Origin: Adenanthera pavonina
Taxonomy: Eukaryota; Streptophyta; Magnoliopsida; Fabales; Fabaceae
Direction of reading: 5' to 3'
DNA: 64,000 nt
Assembly (NCBI GenBank): GCA_026686845.1
Contig: JAIVEN010000037.1
Location: 1,798,001-1,862,000, forward strand
Part shown: piece after piece, positions 33,734 to 46,500 of the stretch
How the letters are laid out: the number at the start of each line of letters is the position of its first letter
Position numbering within the stretch: the first letter of the stretch is position 1
The notes under the pieces: generated by a model
What the model was told of the DNA's origin: nothing
Databases searched by the model: none
The model's input: only the letters and a program-made list of their open reading frames with translations
Program-made: the position numbers and the translations under genes

Positions 33734-36650
33734 TGTGAACACCCTATTTTGTCCGGATAAGAACAAAAATAATAAAAAAAATTGAAAAAATGAAAGAAGT
33801 AAAATAAAATTCCCTTTTATGAGAGAAAATTAGTAATTATCATCTAATTTCAAGAAAAATGCAAATCTTCCAAAAAAAAATCAATCAAAAATCAATTAAA
33901 TCATCTTCCAATCTTATCTTTATAGTATCTAAGCCTTTATTTGAAAACCTTTTCGTCAAAAGGGGCTTATAAAAAAAACAAAAAAGAAAAAACAACTAAA
34001 CAAAAAAATAATAAAAAAAAATGAAATAAAGAAGGAAAAAATATAATAAAATAAAGAAGAAAAAACAAGGAAAGAAGAAAGGAAATAAAAGAAAACAAAA
34101 ATAAAATAAAAAACTAAAAAAAATTGCATTAAAAAAATAAGATAAAAATTATTAATTAAAAAAATTGATTTAAAAAAAAAAATTTCAACCCCAAAAAACC
34201 TGAGCCCTAAATCAGGGCTCAGGCACGAAAAGAAACAGAGGGAACACGGGAGACTGAGGTAGTCAGGTACGCGAGACCAGTAGAGAGAGGCTAGAAGTAG
34301 TCTGAGCAGGAATAGAGGGAGCCGCAGGTAAAGGAAAAAGGGGAGCCGAGCACAGAGGGCAGAGAGTCATAGAGAAAAGCAGAGGGAGCGAAGGCGTGAA
34401 GCAGAGAAAGCCTGAGAGAGCAGAGCACGGGTGAAGAGGAAGAGGAGTCGTGCAAGAAAAGAAAACGGAGGGAAAAAGCCGAACAAAGGAGAGGCGAGAG
34501 AGGGCAGAGCCACGAACAACCGGAGGAGGCGTGATGGAGACCGAGACCGAGAGGGAACTTCAATCTGAACCGAAAAACAGAGGGGGCGCGCGGGAGGAGC
34601 TGAGAAACAACCAGAGGAGGAGCACGAAGGTGGGGGAAGCTCGGGAATGATTGTGAGGCAAGAAGAAGCTCAGCAAGAAGATGATGGAGTTTGAAGGGGA
34701 GGCAGAGCTGTGCAAGAAACTGAAGGAGTGAGCGAGAGGCAGCTGGAGCTGGAGCTCGGAGAAAAAGGACCGAGGATTCAGCACGGCAGAGCGAGAAGCA
34801 GAGGATGTCATGAGCAATGGATCAAATTCTGGTACTCGCATAGGTAATGATGGTTCTTACACTCTCCTAGGGCTAGTCTTCAAGTGTCGTAGCCTCTGCT
34901 ATATGTGTTTAGGATGCTATGGTGATTGGAGGATATTGTTCTCTGCTTCTTTAAAGTTTGCCAGCCATGTGTTCGATAAAATGCTTATGAGAAGTTTGGG
35001 TGATTAGGAAGTGGTATTGCCTAGATACAGGATTGTGGCCATGATCTCCTCACCTCTTTGTCCATGATTTTTGCATCAGTTAACTTTTCTGGCATCCTTC
35101 ATACGCTTATTTGGTTGCTATGGTTTGTGGATTTCCAAACCACACGGAATTTGCAGTTGCTTCTCGATTGTGCAATGATGGGTTGGACGTGGGGGGTGTT
35201 GGAATTGTTTGGTTAAGTTTGTAAATACCTCTTTGTTTATCTATCTTAGCAACTCTCCATTTTACAGGTAATGATGATTGTAGAATGGGCTACCATTCTA
35301 ACTATTCTATGGGGCTTACCTAGTGCACTATACAATTTCCATTGGGAAGATCTAGATAATGACATGTTTTGATTGTCCTTTTAGATTAGGTTTAGTGTTT
35401 TTGAGTGGATGAGTTAGTGTCCATGGAATTGTGATCCCAAAAGATACATGCTTAGAATATCGGCTCCATTTTGAGTCCACCCTCATGTCGAAAAGTTGCA
35501 ACATAATTTGGCAAAAATCTGTTCTGGCTAATTTTTCAAATCTCCTGCTGATGTTTTTGACAAACAATATTTCAAAATCTATTTTTTAGTCTAGCCAAAA
35601 TCTCTTGTTGACATTTCAAAATTATCCCCAAATATCTTCAGGTAAGCTGTTATTTAGTCCCTGGACATGTTTCAAAATGGTTAATGGTTTAAATTATCTC
35701 TATGATGGTCTTGCTTGGAGTTTCATTGTGAAAACTCAGTCTTTGAGTTCATGGGAGGGTTTATCACATGGTTTGCTGATGCATCTTGAACACATGTCAT
35801 AACCCTTCAGATGTGGGTTGATGACTGAGAAAGTCATGACACATTAATCTCCTAGACCATCTATTAGGTGAGGTAACATCACAAGCGTCGGGTGAGCTGG
35901 AGTGATGTGGTATATATAGGGATGGAACAGGTTATTTACATTATGCCTTCATTCATAATAATAGTGGATGGTGGGACATCTAAAATTGACAAGAACATTA
36001 ATTTTTAGATTCCATTTGAAAAATGAGTGGGTAATGTTTGTGTTTGCGGGATATTGTAGTACAGTAGTGAAGAAGTACTAATCATCCTTTTATTTCTCTG
36101 TGTGCATCACGGGAGCATGGATCAAGTTGAGGAAAAATCAAGGTCATCGTCATCAAGCCAAGCAGGGAAAATGGAAGCTATCAACTACGAAGCAAAGGAG
36201 GACACTAGAGTTTGAATCTTATCATCTCATGATCTCATGATTGTATTTAAGTTATCTGAGTTTGCACGGTAACACACACCATCACAAAATTATGCATGTT
36301 TGTAAATATTTGGCATAATGTATATTTTTTTATTTGCTTAAAAAAAAATTTGGTCACGAAGGTTTTTAGAACTTTCGCATACCCCCAAAATAATCTCACC
36401 GTGTGAGCCTACAATGCTACATGAGTATATTATAAAGATATATGTATAATAGGTCCCAATGACCTTTCCCTCCAAAATTTTATTTTCTTACAAAAATAAT
36501 AAATAAAATAAATAATAAATGAATAAATAAATAATTGGTTCAATAATTACACCACGTGAGGTTTCCAGAACCCACGCAAGTATTTTGGTTAACTGTGTTG
36601 TCACGTAAGACTGCGAATCCACGCAGACATATCGGTTGAACTTTCTTTAA

Positions 36651-36689
<39 letters not shown>

Positions 36690-37680
36690 AAAATAATGAT
36701 TATATTTTATAAAGAATGAATAATAATAATAATATAACAAGTTCTCAAATTTTATTACAAAGGATAATTTTCAAGGTTTTTGTCCCATTTGTATAATAAA
36801 ACCTTTGCACAGCGAGGTTTATAACTTCTGCATGTAATTAAGAAATTGATCTATCGGGTACGACTGCGAGTTTGCAACAGGTGGATCGGTTTTTATTTTA
36901 AAATAAAAATCCCCAAAAATACAAAAATATATCAGTTTTTTTAAAAAAATAATAATAAAAAAAATAAAAAATATGTACATTTTGAAACAAAATAGAATAA
37001 GAGTAAGTGAACGGAATCAAATTATCTTTTACAAATTAAAACACATCAACTCAATCTCAGAAAATCATTTTGATTGTAAAAAGGAAAATTATTTTCAATC
37101 AACTTTCTCTTATTACAAAATTACACAAAAAATTTTAAAATTAAAAAAATATCAACCAACTGACACGCATTTTTAGTCCCGAACTATGTGAACTTTAATC
37201 TCCACCGCAGGGTACGTAGGCCCCAAGCTTTGATCCTGGGTCTAGTCCGCCTTTGTAAATAAATAAATATTTTCCAATTTATTTGGTTTTTTTCCTTTAA
37301 TTTAATATATATTTCCCAATTTAATTTTCTTAATTTCCTTTTTGTCATTCCGTTTATTTTTAATTTCTTTAATCTCTACCCTTAATTTCACATGTGAATA
37401 ATAAAAGGAAAACTAAAATATTTTTAAAGCCATATTAATTTGCACGATCAATGTAAGGTAACCGTTTCTAGGAACAGGTGTCGTGGGGTACCTAATACCT
37501 TCCCCATACACAATCAACTTCCAAATTCAACTCTGATTACGCAAACCATCCTTTCCTCTTTAACGCGGTTTCCCAATATTTTTCCTCAAAATTTTGGTTG
37601 CGACTCCTCACAAATCGATTTTCGCAAGAAAACTCGATTTGTTCTCTTTTTCCTTTCGTTGCATTTTTCCGGGTGCGATA
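33734..37680 (+). mobile_element. Probable solo LTR of a Tat/Ogre-type Ty3/gypsy element
   Basis: A 3947-bp block starts TGTGAACACCCTATTTTGTCC and ends GGGTGCGATA, and is flanked by AGCCC (33729-33733, 37681-37685), a 5-bp target duplication. The TA at the end would be a mutated CA. Near its right end are phrases I associate with Tat/Ogre LTRs: GCAGGGTACGTAGG (about 37208), GTGTCGTGGGGTACCTAATA (about 37478) and TTGCGACTCC (about 37599). It encodes no domain. The left third has A-rich and then AG-rich sequence (34230-34800); a TATATATA lies at about 35911. A truncated element rather than a single LTR is possible. Confidence 0.6.
36340..36895. repeat. Degenerate ~240-bp repeats inside the large LTR
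   Basis: The units at about 36550-36640 and 36788-36890 share the order ACC...GAGGTTT...AACTTC or AACCC...GCA...GACTGCGA...ATCGGTT. A weaker third unit is at about 36355-36415. A (TAA)n microsatellite lies at 36651-36680. Confidence 0.5.
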
Positions 37681-38022
37681 AGCCCGAAAAGCTTGTTTCT
37701 TTTTTCTTTTTTTTATTGTTTAAAATATTAAAAAATACATATTATTTTATTAATTAGTAATATATAAATTTTAAATTTTAAATTTTAAATATTATGTTAA
37801 TTTTTTATAAATTATGATGATAATTAATTGTATTAATTCAAATAATTATATGAAAAAATTTTATAAAAATAATATTTAAAATATTAAAAAAAAAAGCTCG
37901 TGGGTCGGCCTGTATGTCTTATCCCACGGACTCGGATCTGAAAAGTCAAGCCTGTTTATCAAATCGGGCTTTTCGGTCCGACCTGAAACATGCTGGCTCG
38001 ATTTGACAGCTTTAGATCCGCC

Positions 38023-40727
38023 CTTGGCTCCGTGCCTCTCTCTTGTTATTTTCTATTTTTTTCTATTTAAATGGATCTATTTTTTCTCATTTAATCGTTT
38101 CTTTTAGATGTGATCCATTTTTTTTATTTTTTAGATGGCCCATATTTTTTTAATTTATATTAATTTTATTTAATATTATTTAATATTAATTTTTTAAATA
38201 TAAAAAATAATAATTAAATTCTTTTTGAATCCAACATATTTTAGATTTCAATAAAACGTTCCGTGTTTCCTACACATCCGCATCCTGGCGAGAATGCGAA
38301 AGAAAAATCTAGTCTATTTTTAATAAAATAATGTTATTATTTTGTCGTATTTGATAGTGCTGTTAGCCGCACAAAAGTAAAGGAGTCTCGTGCCTGACAG
38401 CAGGCTGACATCCGGGAGCCTCATGGTCATTTAAAAATTAATTAATTTAATTAACATTTAAGTAATTTTTAAGATTTTATCATATATATATATATATATT
38501 AAAAAATATAATTAATTTTTTAAAATTTATTAATACGTTCTTATAAGAATAAATAAATAAATAATTAATAATTAATATTTTTTAAGTTTTATATAATAAA
38601 TAAAAATATAAGTAGAAAAATAATAATTAATATTATTTTAAATATGAGAAATAAAAAGATAATGGAGTATAAAATTTATAATAAATAAATAATTTATTTC
38701 AAAAATGCAACGTACAAGCTCGTGATGTCAAGCAAACTATAAAGTGCGTGGAGTATTTCTGTTGGACAGACACACACAGCCAACAAAAAGGGAGGATGCC
38801 GCGATACGTGAACCTGGACGGAATATGAGATTTCAGGTGTTTTAAAAAGAAAAATAGTCAAAGAGGGTCGGCGGCGGAAATCAATTCAAACTTGAGGATC
38901 AAGTGAATAAGTAGGGTTTAGGAATCTTTTTTTTCTTTTTTTCAGTGAGATGAGAAGTCAGAAGACAAAGCAAAATTAGTTGTGAACTTTACTAATTTTG
39001 GCAGCACATACCTTACAGATTAGTACAATGGGTTTGTGACGTTCGTAGTGATTTTTCTAATTATTTGAAATTAAAAGTATGATCAAGTATAATCTACAAA
39101 TCTTTCTTTTTTTAAAACTCAATAATATTTCTGTAAACTTTTTTATAGGAATTTTCATTTAATAAAATCAATTTTGTTTTCAAATAAATTACAGCAACAT
39201 TTCAACTTTAATTAACATGCCCAACTAGCTACCCTACTTTCAAAATGGCTCGACAACAATGTTTTGTAGTTGATAAAAGCAATCAGACCACCTTCCATTT
39301 TGCAATCAGCTTTCTTTAGACTGATGGTGGATGAAAACCTTGTAAACAATTAATAAATGAAATGTATTTAATCACCAAATACTTAGTTCAACTACCAAGA
39401 TAATTTTATTAATTTAATTAGAGATCTTAAGTTCAAATTATAAAAATATAGTCGTGTTAAATATTTATTTATAGAACTTGTCCTTCAAACGGGAACCTAC
39501 CTGATTTAATTCGGATTAATCTAGATTTTATTAAATTTTCCAGTTGAAGGTTGAAGGTGCATAAAAAATAATAATAAATGGAAGGTATCTGGATTAAATA
39601 GTGCAATGAATGAACGCTGGAAGTAAACCTCTTGGCCTTGATGAGTTTAAATTGGATGTTGACGGCTCGGCAGCTACTCAATTGATGGAAGTGTCATAAG
39701 AAACCAAACTGGACATTGTCTAACAATTTGGGTTTTTAATTTTACCCAAGCTCCATTGCTCCATTACGGAATGTTGTTGGGCTGAACAATTGCACGTCAA
39801 TCCGCCTGAGTACTGATTCAATAAAACTATATCGGACTTGGTTTTAATAAAAAAAGTTAGAGTCACTTAAATATAATATTTCAAGATCAAAACCATATGA
39901 ATGTAAGAGATATTTTTGGAAGAGCTTCTCTCCATATGGGACTGACATAGCTCGATTCGAATTAGTTTGAGTTTAAAGTAATAATTGGATACTGTACAAT
40001 TTTAAAAAAAATAAAACTATGAAGGCTTTGTAGCTGTTTGTTAAATGTTAAATCTCAACTTTTGGACCATTCATACGGAGAGATTATCAAGAACATCATA
40101 GAAAACCATGATTGGCAAGAGATTGAAATGTCTCAGTCTCACTGAACTATATTTACTAGGGAATTATATAAAATTAATTTACACATGAAAGTAATGTTTT
40201 TTATTAATTATTCGTAGATTTGGTATTTACATTATTGTCTAAATTAAAAATGACTAACTATTGAATTCAATTATGAGTTTTTTTTGGTCCATCACAGTTG
40301 TATGAGTTACTCTAAATGTTTTTGGAAATATTATTACGTAATTATCATAATCATTTTCTTTTGACTACATAAATTAAAATTTACTGACTTTCAAAATAAT
40401 TATTGAATGGGAGATTATTTTTTCTCAGGTCTGGTATCCATAATTCCATATTTTTTTGGGGTCACAATAAGGAAGAGTAAAGAAGCAAGTGAGCCCATTA
40501 GTATGGGCATAATCTCAGAGTGTCCACTCCATGAACATGTGTGTCTAGCAGGGATGTGATGACAATGACATCCAAGAGGCAACGAGAGATCATAGCCTGG
40601 TAAGTGATCCGCGAAGTGATTTGCTTCAATCACGACAGATGTCGATAATTTTAATGCTCCAATCACGATTCATAAGCTCCTTCATGGTGCGGAACTGCGG
40701 ATGAGTCTTGGAGTTTGGTAACACTTA
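38023..40727. other. AT-rich intergenic
   Basis: No confident gene. Contains a (TA)n run at about 38483-38499. At about 39635-39790 short pieces in mixed frames (FKLDVDGSA, then IRNQTGH) hint at a decayed RNase H domain of an L1-type LINE. On the minus strand 40666-40415 holds an open frame ending in a hydrophobic segment (MGSLASLLFLIV) that I do not recognise. Confidence 0.35.
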
Positions 40728-40780
40728 AAATGTGTGGGGCCATGAAGGGAGATAAACAAGACAACATGGCCTAAAGGTTC
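40728..40780 (+). repeat. Segmental duplicate B, first piece
   Basis: AAAATGTGTGGGGCCATGAA and the bases after it match 16871-16925 in the same orientation. The match resumes at 41795 after an insertion. Confidence 0.7.
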
Positions 40781-40782
40781 AG

Positions 40783-41794
40783 TTCCGGTGCCTATTTAGT
40801 CAGAAATAATTATTTATGAAATCCATGAGTGTGGTTATGTGTTGAAATTATTAAATAAAATTTATTTTTTAAAAAATAGTTAGTGCTTTTTCTGTTTCAG
40901 TTTATAGTGCATTTTTAACTACCGCATACATACTAAGACAATAATTAATAACTAACAAAATTTTCCACTTTTTCTCACATTACCCTCATTAAATGCTTTG
41001 AGAATGAAATATTTTAATCATAAACACATATTTGGGTTTATTAATTAGGGGCAATATTGGAAAGAGAACAAAATTACACTATGTAATCCGCAAAGTGCAC
41101 TATATTATGAAACATTAATTTCTCAAAAAAGTGCACTATATAGCGAAACGGAGGGAGTACCTATTTGGATAATACAAAATAAATACTTATATATCTATAA
41201 TCACTTCTCAATTGAATAATCCAAACAGAAAGTCAAATAATCACTTTTTAGTCACTTTAGTGCTTATCTCATAAGTTGGAGGGAGCTACTTTTCAGAAGT
41301 GCTTATGAGGGAAAAAGCATCAGTTGAAGCATTAGTTAATTTGCCATCAACCATTTTACCAAAACACCCACGCGTGGTTCTCTCTTCCTAGTAAAATACC
41401 CATTGTCCTCTCTTCCTGCTTTTCAGTAATGTACCTAGCGTACCTGTGGTTAGTTAATTTTTAATTTAACACATACAAGTTTATTAATTATGTAATATTT
41501 TCATATTATTTATAAATTATAATTTTAATTAAAAGAACTATTAAAATTTTATTCAATTACATAATATTATTATGTATAAATGATTCATTTAAAAAAAACT
41601 AGTATTATTTAAGGACCAGGGGCATTTCAGACATTTCAAATCATTATCCATCTAAAAGTAGTTTTGATCAAATTATTCAAACATAATCAATTATAAAAAT
41701 CACTTCTGAAATCAAAATATCCAAATACAATCACTTTTTTTATAATTATTTATTTTTATAATCACTTATAAATAAACTAATTCAGATAGGCACG
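40783..41794. mobile_element. MITE cluster inserted in the duplicated segment
   Basis: This block interrupts the match to 16868-16995. Its outer ends GTGCCTATTTAG (40783) and the complement of CAGATAGGCAC (about 41785-41795) look like a short inverted repeat. A second ACCTATTTGG at about 41159 suggests two elements. It includes the Stowaway-like element listed separately. Confidence 0.5.
40883..41157 (+). mobile_element. Stowaway-like MITE
   Basis: About 275 bp between TA dinucleotides (40881-40882, 41158-41159). The right end GTGCACTATATAGCGAAACG plus GAGGGAG is the complement of the familiar CTCCCTCCGTTTCG end. The left end (GTGCTTTTTCTGTTTCAGTT, then TATAGTGCAT) is a worn inverted partner. 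Confidence 0.7.
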
Positions 41795-42118
41795 AAATGA
41801 AGAAGCCATTAGGTGCCACAGGAGGGAAGCAACGCGTGGTTGCTAGATTGTTGAGAAAGAAAGGAAAAATGTTTTTCTCCCCTATTTGATTTGAAAAAAA
41901 CAAAACAAAATAAAATTTTTTTGTTTTTCTTTCTCTCTAAATTCTTCAAACAAAATAGAGGGTTAAAGAATTGAAAATGGAATATGAACAAAAATACATT
42001 TAGACATATAAAGGAAGGGAAAAGATTAGCCTTGACTAGGTTGAAAGGTAAATAGAATTGGGTTTTGTTACCAACCAAACCCAATAATTCGGTTTTGCTA
42101 CCTAAGGCTAATTTATGA
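41795..42118 (+). repeat. Segmental duplicate B, second piece
   Basis: GAAGCCATTAGGTGCCACAGG at about 41803 matches 16937-16960. From about 41955 the sequence matches unit A1 (GGGAAAAGATTAGCCTTG, then GGTTTTGTTACCAAC and TTATGACA). The next match continues only at about 43028, after another insert. Confidence 0.72.
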
Positions 42119-43027
42119 CACTATTATCCATTTGATTCAATTATTAGAGGGTTAGGTAATATAATGAGAAAGATAGGAAAGAATATAATAAGATGATGAT
42201 TACATATGAATTTATTTAGTATGATATTAAAAATATGAAAAATAAATTTATTTTTATATTTAATTAAATATAAATAATAAAATGACTAAAATACTCTCAT
42301 ATTAAAAAAAATCCCTCCTTTGTTCTCTCTTCTTTCCCTTCTCAATCACCACTCCCTTCATAGCCACCACCACCCCCATTGCAACCACCACCATCGTTTT
42401 TCTCCTTCCCCCGTTACAGCCACCACCATCGTCTTCCACCACCATTTATTCCTCTTTCTAGATCTAGAGTTTGAAGAAGAAGAGCAAGGTGTGAACGGAA
42501 ATTTGGAAGGATGACTTCTCTCTGACGAGATTTGGAAGGTGTGTCACTGATGATGAGATTTACGAGTTCATCGGATGAGGATGTGAGATTTGCAAGGTTG
42601 GAGATAGAGGATGAAGATGGGAAGGTGGAGAATGAGAAGGACGGGATGAACTAGATTTTCAATGGTGTGTAGGTGGAGAATGGGAAGGACATGGTGGTTG
42701 AGGTTGCAAGACATGGAGGACACGGTGGTGGAGGTTGCCGGATGTGGAGGTTTGGTGATCGATGCTACTAGTGACAACGCCAATAAGTGAGGGAGGTTGA
42801 ATAAGGAAGAAGAGAAAGAGTATAAATGTTATTTATTCTTTTTTCATATCACGGTAAATCGTTTCACTTTCATACATGAAAGTGATTTTCTTCACATTAA
42901 TTTAGATGATCAATATTACAAAATGTAATTTTTATTCTATTACTCTTGAACAACCAAACAAGTATACTTAAGTAATATAAAGAGGATTTCACTTCAAATG
43001 ACCTTTACTAAAAATGAACCAAACTAG
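42119..43027. mobile_element. Insert of about 0.9 kb in the duplicated segment
   Basis: Present in copy B and absent from copies A1 and A2, so it arrived after the duplication. The ends (TATTATCCATTTGATTCAATTA; AAATGAACCAAACTAGCC) resemble hAT-type non-autonomous elements. The centre (42320-42800) is GC-richer with CCACCACC runs and no recognised protein. Confidence 0.5.
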
Positions 43028-43170
43028 CCTTTAGGATCACAGTAGCCAAAATAATGACATCAAATAACCATGGTACCTTTTTCTTTCCTTTTTTATTTTA
43101 ATTAAAAATAGAGAGAGAGCTTGCTGGGATTCGAACCTGCGTTTTCCAGATCAAGCCAGAATTAAAAAAA
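43028..43170 (+). repeat. Segmental duplicate B, last piece
   Basis: CAGTAGCCAAAATAATGACA, then TCAAATAACCATGG and CTTGCTGGGATTCGAA, matches 22555-22625. The piece ends about 300 bp upstream of the PPR gene start, so the duplicated segment borders that gene's promoter. Confidence 0.72.
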
Positions 43171-43469
43171 GAAAAAAAGAAATAGGTTGTCACGTGGCAT
43201 GATCTGGGATACTGATGCATCAGCGGCTGAGATTAAAAGTTAGGAGATCCACCCCTGCATATCTTAGTCGATGTGCAGATGATTTGAATCATGGTTTTTC
43301 ACATCTTTTGTCCGACTGATCTTCGTCATCTATCGGCTTGCTTTGCACAGTGGGTATCTGGCTCGGTTGGCCTGGGCCTCTTTTCTGATGCCTCGTGAAG
43401 TCTTAATAAATGCTCTATTCATACTTGTTTTCTTAATCTGAGAAACGCCGGGTTTGGCTATCCTCCCCT

Positions 43470-43505
43470 ATGATGCAGAAATGGGTGTTGTTACCTTTGA
43501 AATAA
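43470..43505 (+). promoter_or_regulatory. Short overlapping upstream ORF at the PPR start
   Basis: ATGATG at 43470 opens an 11-codon frame (MMQKWVLLPLK) that stops at 43503-43505, overlapping the main ATG (43481) in another frame. Leaky scanning would be needed if the transcript starts upstream. Confidence 0.4.
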
Positions 43506-46500
43506 GTAGAAGTTCAACTTTTGCTTTCCATTATTGTGGAAATTCGCTTTCTTCAGGGGTTTCGATTTCTTGGAGACCCTTTTTTGGTACACATTTGAAC
43601 ACGAGAAATGCGAGGAAATATCGAGTTTTTCATTCTCAAAAGCTCAATTATGAACCAGTTAGTGCTTCGTTGAAGAGTGGCTTCAATGCTGGGTTGATTA
43701 GTGATGGTCTTCTTTCAAATGAATTTGAGTTTAAGCCATCCTTCGATGATTATTTGAAGGAAATGGAGTCTGCCAGAACTGTCAAGGAATTGGAGTCTTC
43801 CAGAAATATCAGGGTAAAGAAGCATGCTCACAGTACTGAAAAACAGAAGAGGGAAAAGGTTATGTCGAGGAATCCAAAGTTGGAAGGAGATGAAGGAAGT
43901 AAAAAATTGGGACAGCTTGGAGGGAGCATGGATAAAACAAATGAATTAGTAATTGCCAAAAACGATGGGGCACAACTTGTTGAAACAGCCATGGGCAAAG
44001 AAAGCTCCTACGTTGGTCATATTAAGCTCAGAGGACGAGGAGCTAAGAGATTTGAACTTGAGTGTGATGGGGCAGAAAGCAAGCTTGATATTACTGTAAA
44101 GCAGAAAAAGGGGGCAGAGATAATGGAAGATAGATGGTTGGAACACCAGATTAATAGATCAAAACCAGAATCTGATGACAGCAGTTTGATTAAAAGGGAA
44201 TGTAGAAGGATAGGCAATAGCAAAGCTTTACTTAATTGGAATAGAAACTGTGGCAACATCTTAGAGGGACAAGTCGGCCATGAATTACATTCGTTGAAGA
44301 CTGCCGGAGAAAAGGATGTTACAGCCAGCCAAAGGGGCGGCAACTCAAAAGGGAAAATGCCTATGGTAAAAAAAGTTGTTGTTAGCAAAAATGCAATGCG
44401 CAATGGACTTGAGAGAAGCCACACAAAAAATGAGAACGTGGGGAAAGAAAATGGACGGGAAAATGTTAAATTGAATGGAAGCAGTAAGCGTTTCCTTGAT
44501 AGGTGTTATGATTATGACAACTTGGAGGTGGAAAGAGCGGCATTTAAGACTTATGAGGAGTTCAATGGTGTTGTCAACAAGGCACAAGTTTCACACAAGG
44601 AAACGGAGGATAGAATCCAAAGGCTAGCAAATTCGTATGTAGTCATTTCCTCCTTTGCTGATGGAATTTGTAAAATTGGTTAATATTTGCTCAGAAGTTT
44701 TAATGTAATCTTGATTGTTACCACATTATTACTTTTCATTCATGAACTAAGAAATTGAAGCAGTATGCATGAGGAACTTGTAGAAGCCATATACTGCAGA
44801 AAGGAAAGAAAAAGGGATGAAAATATGATACAAATAACACTGACGATCATAAATAGGATGCCTCAATTGCTACTGAAGTATTTTCAGCTTAAAGATTAAA
44901 TTGGGAGTAAAGCTTGTCTCCTAGAGATGAACTTTTGTGATTTTCTATTTATTTTTTTCCTTCATACACTTCTGGACTGGACATTCGTGTACTTCAATTG
45001 CTGTAACTGTACCTTGGGGATAAATTTTGCTTTCACGTGATGCATTCATCTTTTTCTTCCATTTTATGCTCTTCCATACTTGATACATGAATGAATCTAG
45101 GTTTTTTTTTCCCCATTATTTCATTCGTATTAAATTGTGTCTTTTTTTGTCCCCTTGATCATTTTCTCAAAACAGGCTGAATGGTGCAGATATCAATATG
45201 CCTGAATGGATCTTTTCTAAGATGATGAGAAGTGCGAAGATAAAATTTAATGACTATTCTATTGTAAGGGTTATCCAAAGATTGGGAAAACTAGGAAATT
45301 GGCAGCGAGTGATTCAGGTCATTGAATGGCTTCAAAGGTGTGAGCGTTTCAAATCCCATAAGCAGAGGTACTTATTTCCTTCTCTAAATCGATAGGTGTG
45401 ACATTGTAGTTAACTTCATGTAATGTATTATCTGGGGCATTTAACTCAGTTTGTGTGAAAAACTTAGTTTAATTTGTAGAAGTAGCAAGTGAAAACCAGT
45501 TCTTTTCAAAGGGCCAGTTAGACTTCTAACTTGGAATCTTTACACTTTGTTTTTATGTGTGTCCTTTTCTTCTTGTTATTAGAGGTGCATATTTTCATCC
45601 TCCATACATTTGCCTTTGATTTTTTTTGCTACAAAATTCATTTTCTGTATATATGGAAAGGGAACTTGAAAGTTGTTAAGTTTTATTTTTGTCTTGTCCT
45701 TGGCTTTGCTTCCTTTGGGTATCCTTTAATGTGTGGATCTTTTACACCAGGCATATATACACAACTGCTCTTGATGCACTAGGAAAGGCAAGGAGACCCA
45801 TAGAGGCACTAAATGTATTTCATGCTATGCTGGTAATGCATGTGATTCATGCATCATGCTCTTTTGGTGTGAAATAGGTGTTTCTCGATATTGAGGTTAG
45901 AATATGGAGTTTTTGTCACTTTCCTAACTCACTTTCCTTTTCTTCCAGCAACAAATGTCCACATATCCTGATTTGGTAGCTTATCACAGTGTTGCTGTCA
46001 CCCTTGGACAAGCAGGGCACATGAAGGAACTCTTTGATGTGATTGACATCATGCGATTGCCACCTAAGAAGAAGCTCAAAGCAGGGGCACTTGGGAACTG
46101 GGACCCTAGGCTGGAACCAGACATCATAGTTTATAATGCCGTAAGTTGTAGTTAGTAAATAATTTGTTTTCAATTGTAAATAATGTGTTCAGGTCTTCAA
46201 GAGATGATGGTTTTTCTTCTTTCATTTCTGTGAAAGTCTTTCTCAGATTGAATTGGATGGATTTTGGCCCCAACTTTTTTTTTTTTTGCGAGTGCAAGTT
46301 GAAGTTCCAGATTATCCTGATGGTTAAATTTACTTAATACTGCGAGATAATTTTTTATAGTTGCAGAGAGGATAGATATTATTCCAATGGTTTTTGATAG
46401 AGTCCAATAGGGTCGTGTGATTCATGTAATTAATCTCACTTAGTGGGATAAGGTTATTGTTATTGTTGTTGAAGAGAGGATAGATATGCAAGGCAAGAGG

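Larger units (their letters stand above)
33578..38022. mobile_element. hAT-like MITE split by a large LTR insertion
   Basis: The outer ends TAGAGCCGTCAAA (from 33586) and TTTGACAGCTTTA (to 38014) are inverted repeats. The 8-bp flanks GATTCACC (33578-33585) and GATCCGCC (38015-38022) match at 6 of 8, differing by transitions. The left piece is 33586-33733, the right piece 37681-38014. The right piece contains the AT-rich core shared with the copy at 8970-9308. Both ends are rich in GGCCCG/CGGGCC words. The two halves meet at an AGCCC repeated on both sides of the insert. Confidence 0.68.

Noticed and set aside
34291..34841. Ser/Leu-rich frames on the minus strand
   Set aside because: They read through an AG-rich low-complexity part of the large LTR; compositional artefact.
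40415..40666. 84-codon minus-strand frame ending in a hydrophobic segment
   Set aside because: No family recognised and no gene structure around it; mentioned in the intergenic entry only.
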